From the NCBI GenBank assembly GCA_040756655.1, contig JBFLYN010000041.1:1-25935 (forward strand): a stretch of DNA of 25,935 bases, in the 5' to 3' direction. The notes under the pieces were generated by a model. That model had not been told where the DNA came from and ran no database searches. It worked only from the letters and a program-made list of their open reading frames with translations. Of this stretch, positions 6,437 through 15,458 are shown in pieces; position 1 is the first letter of the stretch; each line of letters begins with the position of its first letter. Source of the stretch: JBFLYN01 sp040756655 (GTDB taxonomy: Bacteria > Bacillota > Sulfobacillia > UBA8153). A program made the position numbers and the translations under genes.

Positions 6437-7683
6437 GCATGGACCTTTCGCCTGAACTCAGACGCCAGATCGCCCTTTGTTCACGGTGCGGGACGTGCCG
6501 GGCGCACTGCCCGGTATTTGGAGAACTTCTGGAAGAACGCGCCGTAGCCCGGGGCAAGGTCCAGGCAGTAGCGGCCTTGGGGCGTCGCGAGCTGGCCGCC
6601 ACCAAGGAGATACGGGAATTCTTCGACCTTTGCCTCCTATGCGAGACCTGCGAAGCCGGCTGTCCCAACGGTGTCGAAGTTCACTCCCTGGTGCAGGCCG
6701 CCCGCGAGGAGATGGCCCGGGCGCGGGGTGTGGGCATCGGAGGCCTTGTCCTGGGGGTACTGGCTTCGGCCCGGCGGCTGGAAGCAGCCGCCCGGCTGCT
6801 TCGGTTCTACCAGTGGACCGGGGCACAGGCCCTGGCCAGACGCTCCGGCCTCCTGCGCGCTCTGCCCGGGCAGGTGGGGCCCAGGGAGGACTTGGTGCCT
6901 CCCGTAGAACTCCCTACCTTGGCCCGTCGCTATCCCGGGGTCATCCGTCCCGCCGGGCGTCCCCGCTTTCGCGTAGCGTACTTTACCGGATGCATGAGCC
7001 AGGCCGTGATGACGGGCACGGGAACGGCCGTCATTGAGATGTTACTCTTGTGCCGAGCTGAAGTGGTGTTGCCTCCCCAGGCCTGTTGCGCACTGGCCAT
7101 CTGGGCGTCTGGCCAATCCCGCAGCGCCCGGCGTATGGCCGAGGCCCATATCGGGAATTTCCTGGCAACCGGAGCGGATGCCATCATCACCGGCTGCGGC
7201 TCGTGCGGCCACATGCTGCAAAGGTACGGAGAGTTGTGCAATACCCAGAAGGCCGGCGAGTTTTCTTCAAAGGTGGTGGATGTCTCCGCCTTTTTGTACC
7301 AAGCGGGCCTCCCCGAGCCGGACGTCCCAGTTTCCCTGTGCATCACCTTCCACGACTCCTGCCACCTCCGGCGGGGCATGGGGGTATGGGAAGAGCCCCG
7401 GCGCCTGCTGCACCGCATACCCGGTCTGGTCCTCGCTGAGATGGATGAACCCGACCGCTGCTGTGGGGGTGGGGGCGCTTTCGTGATCACCCATTACGAA
7501 GTGGCCCGGCGCATAGGCAGGCGCAAGGCCAAAGCCATCCAGGCCACCGGGGCGCAGGCCGTGGTCACTGGCTGTCCGGGCTGCCGGGTGCAGCTTAGCC
7601 ATGCACTGCGAATCCACCAGCACCCTCTGCCGGTCTATCACCCCGTCGACCTTTTGGCCCGGAGCTACCAGCAGCAAGGTTAA
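6433..7683 (+). CDS. glcF: Iron-sulfur subunit GlcF of glycolate/lactate dehydrogenase
   Basis: This 416-residue protein carries electrons from the flavin subunit GlcD towards the quinone pool or another acceptor. The first 90 residues bind two [4Fe-4S] clusters: CSRCGTCRAHCPVF and CLLCETCEAGCPNG. Two CCG-type domains follow, as in heterodisulfide reductase HdrB and GlcF. The first has FTGCMSQAV, QACCALA and GCGSCGHM. The second has HDSCHLRRG, RCCGGGGAF and TGCPGCRVQL. In the first CCG repeat the glycine of CCG is alanine (CCA), a mild deviation. The start ATG overlaps the glcD stop; an ATG six bases later is an alternative. No ETF or lactate permease gene is adjacent in the window. The gap to the next gene (7684-7860) holds no terminator I can support. 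Confidence 0.9.
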   Translation: MSMDLSPELRRQIALCSRCGTCRAHCPVFGELLEERAVARGKVQAVAALGRRELAATKEIREFFDLCLLCETCEAGCPNGVEVHSLVQAAREEMARARGVGIGGLVLGVLASARRLEAAARLLRFYQWTGAQALARRSGLLRALPGQVGPREDLVPPVELPTLARRYPGVIRPAGRPRFRVAYFTGCMSQAVMTGTGTAVIEMLLLCRAEVVLPPQACCALAIWASGQSRSARRMAEAHIGNFLATGADAIITGCGSCGHMLQRYGELCNTQKAGEFSSKVVDVSAFLYQAGLPEPDVPVSLCITFHDSCHLRRGMGVWEEPRRLLHRIPGLVLAEMDEPDRCCGGGGAFVITHYEVARRIGRRKAKAIQATGAQAVVTGCPGCRVQLSHALRIHQHPLPVYHPVDLLARSYQQQG

Positions 7684-7860
7684 AACCATCCCGGTCTTCA
7701 TCGCAGGCATAGGCTCCCCGGGCACCTGACCATACCAAGGCTTTCTGTTTGCCAACCCCGGCGACTCAAAAGGCGCCTAGTTTAAAGATACTGAGCTTTC
7801 TTACGAGCTCGACAGAACAATGCATCTATCGACAAAGGAATAGCCTAGAGGAAATAGAAG

Positions 7861-10800
7861 ATGCGACTGCCACGGAAAAGGAGGGATAGCTTGCCAGCTG
7901 TCGGTCTAGTTTGCAGACGGTGTGGGCGCGGCGCTGGTGCGGACATCAGGGCCCGGCTGTCCGACGTGGTGCTTTCCAGCACCAGCGATGTGGTCTATGC
8001 CTGGAATCGCCAAAGGCAATTGGTCTACACTAATCGCAGACTGACGCGCGACGGGTATGCGGAAAAGGCCACTGCTAACCCAGGGTGTACCACAAGCGAG
8101 CTCTTCTTGCGGCACGTAGACCAGGTCTTCGCTACCAAGGAACCTATCACCGGCGAAATCCCCTACACCTGCCCGACCGGTCTACGGGGCTACTGGGAGT
8201 GCATCTTCCGTCCGGTCACAGGCGAAGACGGCAGTGTCGAACTGGTCGTGGGCGTATCTCGAGATGTCAGCGAACGCAGGCGGGCGGAGCAGGCACTGCG
8301 CGAGAGCGAGCAGCAGTTTGCCTCGTTGCTCAAGGCCGCCGAGCATCTTCAGGACCTCAGCATCCAGCTTATCCAGGCCGATAAGATCGAGGTGCTCTAT
8401 GAACAGATTCTCGACACCGCGGCAGAGATTCTGCACGCGGATTTTGCCAGCCTTCAGGTGTTTCATCCTGAACGCGGGACGGGCGGAAAGCTCCACCTCC
8501 TGGGACACCGTGGCTTTAGCGAGGATGCCCTCAGGTTCTGGGAATGGGTCTACCCGAGCTCGCTAAGTACCTGTGGTGTGGCGCTGCGAACCCGCCAAAG
8601 GGTGATGGTCCCGGATGTCCAAAACTGCGATTTCATGGCAGGCAGCAGTGACCAGAAAGCGCTACTTCAAGCCGGTATCCGTGCAGGACAGACCACACCG
8701 TTATTGTCCCGTACTGGCATCCTACTCGGCGCGTTCTCTACCCATTGGCGTAAGCCCCACGACTTGACCGCAGCCGAAATCCGCAGCCTGGACGTGTTGG
8801 CACGCCAGGCCGCCGATCTCATCGACCGGATGCTGGCCGAGCAGGAGCTGCGCAAAAGCAAAGAGCGGCAAAGCTTCCTGCTCCAGCTCAGCGACAGCCT
8901 GCGCCCACTCTCCAGTGCACACGAGATCATGCACGTGGCAACCCAGGGGCTGGCCCGGCGACTCGGCACAGGGTCTGTGGGTTACCATCTACTAGAGGAA
9001 GACGGGGAAGCACTCGCGGCTCCCGGCGAATCCCGTGGTGAAAGCATGTCGGGCACGGCTGGGACTTGCTTAGAGGCAGGAGCTCGGGATTTTCTACGTG
9101 TCCTCAGAGCCAGCCAGGATCTGGCATGTGGGCATAAGCCGACCGGCACCGGGGAAGCCATCCAGTCTCCGGCCGGCACTGCTATACCACTGTTCAGGGA
9201 CGGCCGCCTGGTGGCCTGCATATATGCAGCTCACCCCGAAATGCGCCCGTGGCCCGACCATGAGCTGAGCCTCATGCGTGAAGTGGCAGAGCGCGCATGG
9301 AATGCGGTCGAACGGACCCGTGCGGAAGCAGCATTGCGTGGGTCGGAGGAGAAATACCGCACGCTGTTCCACTCCATGGGCCAAGGTTTCTGTGTCATTG
9401 AGAAGGTTGAAGGTCAAGCAGGCGAGCCAGAGGATTTTCGTTACATAGAGGCCAATCCAGCGTTTGCCGTGCAGTCCGGCGTGGATGATGTGGTGGGGAA
9501 AACCCTGCGCCAGGCACTTGCCGGTGAATCAGAAAAGTGGCTGGAGCTTTATAACCGGGTTCTCCAGACCGGTGAGGCCATCAGGTTTCAAAGCGAGCTT
9601 GCGACCATCGGCCGGGTACTGGAGTTTTACGCCTTTCGCGTTGAAGACAAAACCCAGCGTCGCGCCGGCACCATTCTTACTGACATCACCGAGCGTAAGC
9701 GGGCAGAAGAGGCGCTTCGTGAGAGTGAGGTGCGCCACCGGCTGGCCATCCAGGCGTCCCGGATGGGGGTTTGGACCTTGGACGTGGCCACCGGCCGTTT
9801 GGACGCAGATGGGCGCATGGCAGAGATCATCGGGCTTGGACCCGCCGCCTCCTATTCCGGGCCTTTTACCTGGGACTCCGTACACCCGGATGACCGCTCC
9901 ACTCTCCAGGCCGTCTTGGACGAGACCCTGGACCCGACCAAGAGAGACTGGTTTGAGGTGGAGGTCCGGCTTGTTCATGCCGACGGCACCGTGCGATGGG
10001 TGCAGCTGAACGGACAGGCCATGTTCGAAGGTGGAGAGAGCCAGCGCCGGTCCACCCGCATACTCGGAACGGTTCGCGATGTGACCGGGCGGATACAGGC
10101 CCAGGAGGCGCTGCGGCAGAGCCAGGAGGGGTACCGTAGGCTTGCGGAGCAGCTCCAGGAAGCTGACCGTCGCAAAGACGAATTCATAGGAGTACTCTCT
10201 CACGAAATTCGCAATCCCTTGACTGCAATCAAATTGAGCCTGTCGCTTCTCCGGCGGTTAGACTTGGATGGGGAAAGGGCCGGGATGATGAAGGACATCA
10301 TGAACCGGCAGGTGACTCACCTTTCTCGCCTCATCGATGACCTCTTGGATGTTACCCGGATCAGTCGCAACCGGGTTGTCCTCCAGAAAAAGTGTGTCGA
10401 GTTAACTGAGACCGTGCGGCGGACCTTGGAGGACTACAAGCCGGTCGTTGAGGAGAAAGGTGTGAGGTTGGAATCGGAGTTGGTCCCCACATCAATATGC
10501 GTGGATGCGGATGAGGATCGCCTAGTACAGGTAGTTGGAAACCTGCTACATAACGCGGTCAAGTTTACCTCGAAGGGTGGGGTCATCAAGGTAGCTGTTG
10601 CCCAAGAAGGGCAGGATGCGGTGATTCGCATCAACGATAACGGACACGGCATGACGCCCGAGGTTCTATCTAGAGTTTTCCAACCATTTGTGCAGGCCGA
10701 CAACTCGCTTCACCGTAGCGACGGTGGCCTTGGACTGGGACTAGTGCTCGTCAAGGAGTTCGTAGAGCTGCACGGCGGGGCCGTGACTGCTCACAGTGAC

Positions 10801-11259
10801 GGCCTGGGAAAAGGGTCGGAGTTCACCGTTCGCCTGCCTCTGGTCCTTGGGCTAGCCGCCTCCGGGATTCCGCCAGTTCCCCCAGCCCCTCCCCAGCACC
10901 GCAGGCGGGTGCTGATCATCGATGATATGAAGGATATGGCCGAATCTCTAAAGTCCCTTCTGGAGAGGGAAGGCCACGAAGTCACGGTAGCCTACAACGG
11001 GATGGAGGGTTTGGCCAGGGCCAAGGTATTTCGCCCGCAAATATTGTTGTGCGATATTGGGCTTCCCGTTGCGGACGGATATGAGGTGGCCAGGGCTATC
11101 CGAGCTGATGATGACCTCAAGGACGTCTTTTTGGTTTCTCTCACAGGCTATGCTCGACCGCAAGACTCCCAAAGAGCGAAAGAGGCTGGCTTTGACCTGC
11201 ACCTGGCCAAGCCGGTGGATCTGGATACTCTCAGAAAAACCCTAGCCAGGGTCCAGTAG
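7861..11259 (+). CDS. Soluble hybrid histidine kinase, PAS-GAF-GAF-PAS-PAS-HisKA-HATPase-REC
   Basis: A 1132-residue sensor kinase with no membrane segment, so it senses a cytoplasmic signal. A short N-terminus holds C18-x2-C21. A PAS domain lies at about 33-135, two GAF domains at about 178-322 and 345-490, a PAS at about 495-620 and a PAS_3-type fold at about 622-750. Short coiled linkers with the ERRRAEQALRESE pattern separate them. The HisKA domain has the phosphoacceptor His781 in LSHEIRNP. The ATPase has N898 in NLLHNAVKFT, INDNGHGM and GLGLGLVLVKEF. A receiver domain at about 1015-1130 has acidic IIDD, Asp1065 (LLCDIGLP), Thr1095 and Lys1117, so it can be phosphorylated. No output domain follows, so the phosphoryl group must go to another protein encoded elsewhere. 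The ATG has AGAGGAAA six bases upstream. It appears to be transcribed alone. Confidence 0.92.
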   Translation: MRLPRKRRDSLPAVGLVCRRCGRGAGADIRARLSDVVLSSTSDVVYAWNRQRQLVYTNRRLTRDGYAEKATANPGCTTSELFLRHVDQVFATKEPITGEIPYTCPTGLRGYWECIFRPVTGEDGSVELVVGVSRDVSERRRAEQALRESEQQFASLLKAAEHLQDLSIQLIQADKIEVLYEQILDTAAEILHADFASLQVFHPERGTGGKLHLLGHRGFSEDALRFWEWVYPSSLSTCGVALRTRQRVMVPDVQNCDFMAGSSDQKALLQAGIRAGQTTPLLSRTGILLGAFSTHWRKPHDLTAAEIRSLDVLARQAADLIDRMLAEQELRKSKERQSFLLQLSDSLRPLSSAHEIMHVATQGLARRLGTGSVGYHLLEEDGEALAAPGESRGESMSGTAGTCLEAGARDFLRVLRASQDLACGHKPTGTGEAIQSPAGTAIPLFRDGRLVACIYAAHPEMRPWPDHELSLMREVAERAWNAVERTRAEAALRGSEEKYRTLFHSMGQGFCVIEKVEGQAGEPEDFRYIEANPAFAVQSGVDDVVGKTLRQALAGESEKWLELYNRVLQTGEAIRFQSELATIGRVLEFYAFRVEDKTQRRAGTILTDITERKRAEEALRESEVRHRLAIQASRMGVWTLDVATGRLDADGRMAEIIGLGPAASYSGPFTWDSVHPDDRSTLQAVLDETLDPTKRDWFEVEVRLVHADGTVRWVQLNGQAMFEGGESQRRSTRILGTVRDVTGRIQAQEALRQSQEGYRRLAEQLQEADRRKDEFIGVLSHEIRNPLTAIKLSLSLLRRLDLDGERAGMMKDIMNRQVTHLSRLIDDLLDVTRISRNRVVLQKKCVELTETVRRTLEDYKPVVEEKGVRLESELVPTSICVDADEDRLVQVVGNLLHNAVKFTSKGGVIKVAVAQEGQDAVIRINDNGHGMTPEVLSRVFQPFVQADNSLHRSDGGLGLGLVLVKEFVELHGGAVTAHSDGLGKGSEFTVRLPLVLGLAASGIPPVPPAPPQHRRRVLIIDDMKDMAESLKSLLEREGHEVTVAYNGMEGLARAKVFRPQILLCDIGLPVADGYEVARAIRADDDLKDVFLVSLTGYARPQDSQRAKEAGFDLHLAKPVDLDTLRKTLARVQ

Positions 11260-11277
11260 TCCGAAGTGAGCCGTTAG

Positions 11278-11487
11278 ACACGCAAGCTCTATGACCACGA
11301 GGGGTTCACGCTCGTTGGCATCAACCCCGGGGCAGTTCTAAAGAGTACCAGCCGGACCCGGTGGGACTACAGGGCCGGGAAGCCCGTCCATCCATCATTT
11401 CCTGGTTCCCGGCCCGCCATGCGCCTGTTGCCGTCCTCCCCGGGATCACACACGCCGGCGCCGGGCCCCTGCTGGGTCGCCCCTTAG
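11278..11487 (+). other. Intergenic stretch with a possible decayed reading frame
   Basis: The space between the kinase and the convergent PurL-like gene contains a frame that is open from a TAG at 11275-11277 to a TAG at 11485-11487 but has no start codon near its beginning. Its first part reads RKLYDHEGFTLVGINPG, which looks like the tail of a coding sequence (the YDHEGF-LVG pattern is seen at GNAT acetyltransferase C-termini). It could be chance coding potential in GC-rich DNA. I do not call a gene. Confidence 0.2.
11372..11415. repeat. 10-bp inverted repeat between convergent genes
   Basis: GGGCCGGGAA (11372-11381) and TTCCCGGCCC (11406-11415) are exact reverse complements with a 24-base loop. 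They lie between the ends of two convergent genes and may serve as a bidirectional transcription block, but neither strand has a T-run after the stem. Confidence 0.4.
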
Positions 11488-12584
11488 CTCAATTCCTGCA
11501 GCTGATCAGGGGTGGGCTGGTTCGGGATGCGGGCCACCGTCCTGTCACCGTACGTGAAGATGGCCTCTTTTCCAGAGGTTATCTCCCCGATGACGGCTGC
11601 TGCGACTCCCTGCGACCGGGCAGCTTTCACGACTGTAGACACGTGCTCTGGTGCCACCTGGAAGAGCATCCTGGCCTGGGTTTCACAGATAAGGATCTCC
11701 TCCGCCGTCAGGTCGCTGGTGGCCAGCGGAGCCAGCGACAGGTCAACCCGGGCACCTAGCCCGCCGAACCGGACCGACTCGCTTACCGCCGCACCGATCC
11801 CGGCGGCCCCCAGGTCCGAGCAAGCGTTTATCTTGCCGGTCTTCATGGCGGCCAGGGCAGACTCCATAGTGACCCTTTCTTCCCGGAACAGCGCCCGCGC
11901 CGGGCGCATCTGGTCCGCCAACCCGGCCCGGTACAGGGTGTCGTTGCCGTCGTTGCCGGTCTCGCCGATGAGTATAAGCTGGTCTCCAGCCCTTTTGGCG
12001 GGCTTGGTCAAGGGCTGTTCCGTGACGAGCCGGCCAATGACTGCTACTACCACTGCCGGGACGATATCGCTAAAGGAAGTAGACAGGCCGCCTCCTACCA
12101 CAAAGACGTCCATGGCCTCACACATATCCCGGATGCCCTTGACTAACAGGTCAACCCTTTCGGCGCTGGTCATGGTTTTGCACTCGCCGCACACGCAATC
12201 ACCCGTGAATCCGCAAGGACCCACAAGCACCGTCTGATTTAGCGGCCGGGTTCCGATGAAGTCCAGTAGAAAGAGGGGCCGGGCTCCCATGGCTACCACG
12301 TCACGCATGGCCCCGCCCGCCCCGGTGGCCGCACCGTCATAGGGTCTTGGCACACAGGGGGAGCAGTGGCTTTCCATCTTGGCCACCATCAGACCATCAT
12401 CTCCGGGTACGCGGAAGACCGCAGCGTCATCGTTGGCATCGGGGCCAACAAGTAGGCTCCCGGGCCAAGTTAGTCCCACCTTTTCGTTTAGTGCCCGGAA
12501 AGCCCCAAAGTCAATGGCCTTGTCGATATTATGATGGAGGTGGACAAAGAGCGCGTGCATCAAAGCTTTCTCAACTCTGTTCAT
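11484..12584 (-). CDS. PurL/AIR-synthase-like protein, single module, Cys-rich
   Basis: A 366-residue protein of the PurM/PurL (AIR synthase-related) ATP-binding fold. The N-terminal half has DANDDAAVF (metal-binding Asp52-Asp53), then MESHCSPCVPRPYDGAATGA and MRDVVAMGARPLFLLDF, which align with the PurL signature ESHNHPS-x4-PY-GAATG. The C-terminal half has VGGGLSTSFSDIVP, DLGAAGIGAAVSES and ICETQARMLFQV. True FGAM synthase subunit II has two such modules (over 600 residues); this has one. His73 is kept but the following NHPS is replaced by C-S-P-C (Cys74, Cys77), and a loop holds Cys124, 130, 132 and 135. These look like metal or iron-sulfur ligands not typical of purine enzymes. It is therefore probably not an ordinary purL; a selD/hypE/thiL-like activation role on another substrate is equally possible. 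The ATG has AAGGAGG with an eight-base spacer. It is transcribed alone. Confidence 0.75.
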   Translation of the reverse strand: MNRVEKALMHALFVHLHHNIDKAIDFGAFRALNEKVGLTWPGSLLVGPDANDDAAVFRVPGDDGLMVAKMESHCSPCVPRPYDGAATGAGGAMRDVVAMGARPLFLLDFIGTRPLNQTVLVGPCGFTGDCVCGECKTMTSAERVDLLVKGIRDMCEAMDVFVVGGGLSTSFSDIVPAVVVAVIGRLVTEQPLTKPAKRAGDQLILIGETGNDGNDTLYRAGLADQMRPARALFREERVTMESALAAMKTGKINACSDLGAAGIGAAVSESVRFGGLGARVDLSLAPLATSDLTAEEILICETQARMLFQVAPEHVSTVVKAARSQGVAAAVIGEITSGKEAIFTYGDRTVARIPNQPTPDQLQELS

Positions 12585-12920
12585 GGGAAACGCCTCCTTC
12601 TCTCTGCCAGAGCCCCGGGGCCATGGCGACTTCCCTAGTTGGATTGTTTGGGGGGCGGCACCCGGTCATTTCCGAACCGCAGAGCCGAATCCTTCCTGGA
12701 ATTGCCGGACCTGCACACTGGCATCTAGTTTCGGGGTTAAGGCCCGGTTTCCTGCCAGGCTTAGCCAGAACCTCTGGGCGCTATTGAGGGTGCAAGGCCA
12801 AAGAAGGGCGGGAAAGGACCGGGCCGGTCACCCGGACTCTGCCATTCCGACCCGGCGCATTCACCAGAATGCCCGGAGCGCAACCTAGCAGCACTTACGG
12901 AACCCGGTATCGTGTGGCTG

Positions 12921-12961
12921 GGCCTGGGGGCGAGACCGTTGATGGTCGCCTTGCCCCGGCC
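12921..12961 (+). repeat. Imperfect long hairpin in the 12585-13235 gap
   Basis: GACC (12934-12937) pairs with GGTC (12944-12947) around GTTGAT. The stem continues, with small bulges, through GGGG (12926-12929) with CCCC (12954-12957) and GGCC (12921-12924) with GGCC (12958-12961). The strand on which it acts is unknown. Confidence 0.35.
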
Positions 12962-13012
12962 GGAGCAGCGGTGGGAACCGTTACTCAGCCCAGGTGAACT
13001 CCATGGTGAGAG

Positions 13013-13050
13013 CGCCGGGCTGCCGGTGTAGAACACCGGATCGCCCGGCG
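13013..13050 (+). repeat. Two-tier hairpin in the helicase upstream region
   Basis: CGCCGGGC (13013-13020) pairs with GCCCGGCG (13043-13050). Inside it, CCGGTGT (13023-13029) pairs with ACACCGG (13033-13039) around AGA. This gives 15 base pairs with one small internal loop (2 and 3 bases). A competing stem, CGGAGG (13049-13054) with CCTCCG (13063-13068), overlaps its 3' arm. The pair could switch, but no T-run follows either. The rest of the 650-bp gap 12585-13235 holds no gene I can support; open frames there have no family match and no convincing start. Confidence 0.4.
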
Positions 13051-13235
13051 GAGGGCCTTTCTCCTCCGGGCACCTGCATGGGGGTGGGGCCGGGGCGCTC
13101 TTCCCGGTCAGAAATGCTTCTCGACGTTGGAAAAGGACGGTCAGTGCTGCATGGCCCGCCCGGGAAAGGAGAAACTTGGTGGTGTGCGGAATATCTGATA
13201 GCGTCCGTGCGTGTGATAGAAGGTGAGAAACGAGC

Positions 13236-15458
13236 ATGCAGTTTGGCGGACTGACCCTCGACCGTTATCAGGTCGAAGCCATCGCAGGACTCCGCACCAG
13301 CGACGTTCTTGTAGTCGCCCCTACCGGTACCGGGAAGACCCTGGTAGCCGACTGGGCTGCGGAACAGGCTCTCAACCGCCAGGAACGCGTTATCTACACC
13401 GCTCCCATAAAGAGCCTGGTCAACCAGAAGTACTCGGACTTTGCAGCCCGCCATGGCGAAGATGTTGTAGGCCTGCTCACAGGAGACCTGGTTATCAACC
13501 ACGGAGCGCGCCTCACCTTTATGACCACGGAGATTCTCCGCAACATGCTCCTAGCTGGCGAACCCATGACCCACGTGGGCCTGGTGGTGTTTGATGAGAT
13601 CCACTTCATCGACGACCCAGAGCGCGGTATGGTGTGGGAAGAGTGCTTGATCCTCCTGCCTCACCAGGTGAAAATCCTGGGCCTGTCCGCCACTGTTCCC
13701 AATGGACGGGAGGTGGTGGACTGGTTGAGGTGGCTGGGGCGGGATGTGAAGCTGGTGGTGGAGATAGAACGCGCTGTAGACTTGGAGCTTTTAAGCGCTA
13801 CTGCTCCTCCCATCAAGAAACGTCCCCGCTACCGGGTGCAGACCCGCGGCGGTCGGGACGACCACGACCAGGAACCGGCAGTGGTGTTTGATGTAGACGA
13901 CGTGGTCAGGTTGCCCGACCACTACCTCCCGGTGCTGGTATTTGCTTTCTCCCGCCGGTCGGTAGAAGAATATGCGCGGGAACATGCTACCCGCAAGCGG
14001 TACCTGCCACCGGGAGACCTTGAGGGCTTCGGACCGGAACTCAGTCGCGACCTTACGCGTTGCCTGGAACGGGGCATTGGCTTCCATCACGCGGGGTTGA
14101 CGCCATACGAGAAGGTCATGGTGGAGAACCTGTTAGTTCGCGGGCTGTTAAAGGTGGTCTACTGTACAGAAACCTTTGCTGTGGGTGTAAACTATCCCGT
14201 GCGTACGGTGCTGATCTCCCAGGGGGAGAAATATGACGGCAGGCGCGTGAGGCCCCTGAAGGTGCGGGAGGTCCAGCAGATGTCCGGCCGTGCCGGCAGG
14301 CGTGGTATCGATAACAAGGGCACTGCCTTTCTGTACACCATAAGCGTTGACCCTTACCTGGAACGGCCGCCGGAGCCACTACAGAGCCAGTTCAACTACC
14401 GGCCGGACACCATTCTCTGGCATAACGGAGATGAGGCCAGGCTACTCCAGCTCTTGGAGAAGAGTTTCCTATACTTCCAAAAACACGATGCCGATGTTGC
14501 AGCCCTCGGCCACATCCAGCAACAGGAAGCAGCGCTGCCGCCTCCCGTCGAGTGTAAGAAGCTGAAGTTCGGCTGCCCGGCCCAACAACAATATGCCGAG
14601 AAGAACCTCAAGAACCTGCAGGGGAGGAGGCAGGCATTGAAGGGGCTGCTGCTGGCGGCGGGCTCATCGCCGCCCGCTCGTACCAGCGTGGAGTTAATGT
14701 GGCTGGACAAGGAGATCGCGGCGCTGGAAGCCCTGCAAGAGAGTCCCGCCGGTGCCCGGTGCTCGCGCCGGGTGATCAATGACTGCCGTCGCCGCCTGCG
14801 GCAAGCCTATGAAGCCCGGTCCTCGTTGCTGCAGGACCGTCTTTCGCTCCCAACGACCCTCATGCGGGAGCAGCTGGCGGCCACCATCGCCGGACTGCGG
14901 GAGCTTGGCTATCTTGATGAGAGCGGGGTGACCGGGAAAGGCGAGTGTGCCCGGCTCATTCATGTGCAGACCGTGCTGCTTACCGAGCTCTATTATTCCG
15001 GCGCCCTGCATGGCCTTTCCCCACACCACCTGGCTTCTCTGGCGGCAGCCGTTGACGCCGAGGTGCGCGAGGCGGGCTGGTTGCACGCGCCTTGGCCTAA
15101 GAAGCTGCGCGCTGCCCTCAACCGCCTGAGATCTGACCCCCGGGTAGGTGCAGTGGTATCTGAGACTGTGGCGGCGGTGGTGTTCGACTGGCTCAAAGGA
15201 GCCACTCTCAGCATGGCCAGTCGTCGGGTGATGGACCCAGGCGACCTTTACGGTTACATCAGGCGGGGCATCGACGTGCTTCAGCAGATGGCCCAGGCGT
15301 TTTCCGCCGATGGGGTCTTCGTCGGAAGAGTACGCCGGGCCATCGCCATGCTGGAGACCGAAGAGACCGCCCCGGTCCTGGCTGGCCTGGGAACCCTGGA
15401 TGAGCTGCATGCGTCTGAAGATCTAAGAGCAGTTCAACAGCTAAAGGAGGGTGAATAG
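13236..15458 (+). CDS. Ski2-like DEAD/DEAH-box RNA helicase
   Basis: A 740-residue ATP-driven helicase. Domain 1 has motif Q/I at VVAPTGTGKT (Walker A around residues 28-35), YTAPIKSLVNQK (Ia), MTTEILRNM (Ib), VFDEIH (II, residues 120-123) and LGLSATVPN (III). Domain 2 has GIGFHHAGL, VVYCTETFAVGVNYPVRTV (IV-V) and QMSGRAGRRG (VI). The order and the GRAGRRG box are those of the Ski2/Mtr4 superfamily, in which eukaryotic members feed RNA to the exosome. The C-terminal 250 residues are helical and charged, and LLTELYYSGALHGLSPHHLA resembles the DSHCT region of that family. Bacterial members are poorly studied, and an RNA substrate is inferred. The ATG has AAGGTGAG eight bases upstream. The stop touches the start of the next gene, so the two form an operon. 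Confidence 0.9.
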   Translation: MQFGGLTLDRYQVEAIAGLRTSDVLVVAPTGTGKTLVADWAAEQALNRQERVIYTAPIKSLVNQKYSDFAARHGEDVVGLLTGDLVINHGARLTFMTTEILRNMLLAGEPMTHVGLVVFDEIHFIDDPERGMVWEECLILLPHQVKILGLSATVPNGREVVDWLRWLGRDVKLVVEIERAVDLELLSATAPPIKKRPRYRVQTRGGRDDHDQEPAVVFDVDDVVRLPDHYLPVLVFAFSRRSVEEYAREHATRKRYLPPGDLEGFGPELSRDLTRCLERGIGFHHAGLTPYEKVMVENLLVRGLLKVVYCTETFAVGVNYPVRTVLISQGEKYDGRRVRPLKVREVQQMSGRAGRRGIDNKGTAFLYTISVDPYLERPPEPLQSQFNYRPDTILWHNGDEARLLQLLEKSFLYFQKHDADVAALGHIQQQEAALPPPVECKKLKFGCPAQQQYAEKNLKNLQGRRQALKGLLLAAGSSPPARTSVELMWLDKEIAALEALQESPAGARCSRRVINDCRRRLRQAYEARSSLLQDRLSLPTTLMREQLAATIAGLRELGYLDESGVTGKGECARLIHVQTVLLTELYYSGALHGLSPHHLASLAAAVDAEVREAGWLHAPWPKKLRAALNRLRSDPRVGAVVSETVAAVVFDWLKGATLSMASRRVMDPGDLYGYIRRGIDVLQQMAQAFSADGVFVGRVRRAIAMLETEETAPVLAGLGTLDELHASEDLRAVQQLKEGE

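Noticed and set aside
11512..12237. 241-codon plus-strand open frame opposite the PurL-like gene
   Set aside because: The minus strand encodes conserved PurL signatures and has a strong ribosome site; the plus frame has no recognisable motif.
12967..12980. T-box-like motif (GCGGTGGGAACCG)
   Set aside because: It differs from the T-box core, has no specifier or antiterminator structure nearby, and the downstream gene is not an aminoacid-related gene.
12761..13237. Minus-strand open frame of 158 codons upstream of the helicase
   Set aside because: Low-complexity, proline/serine-rich translation without a family match; it crosses both strong hairpins.
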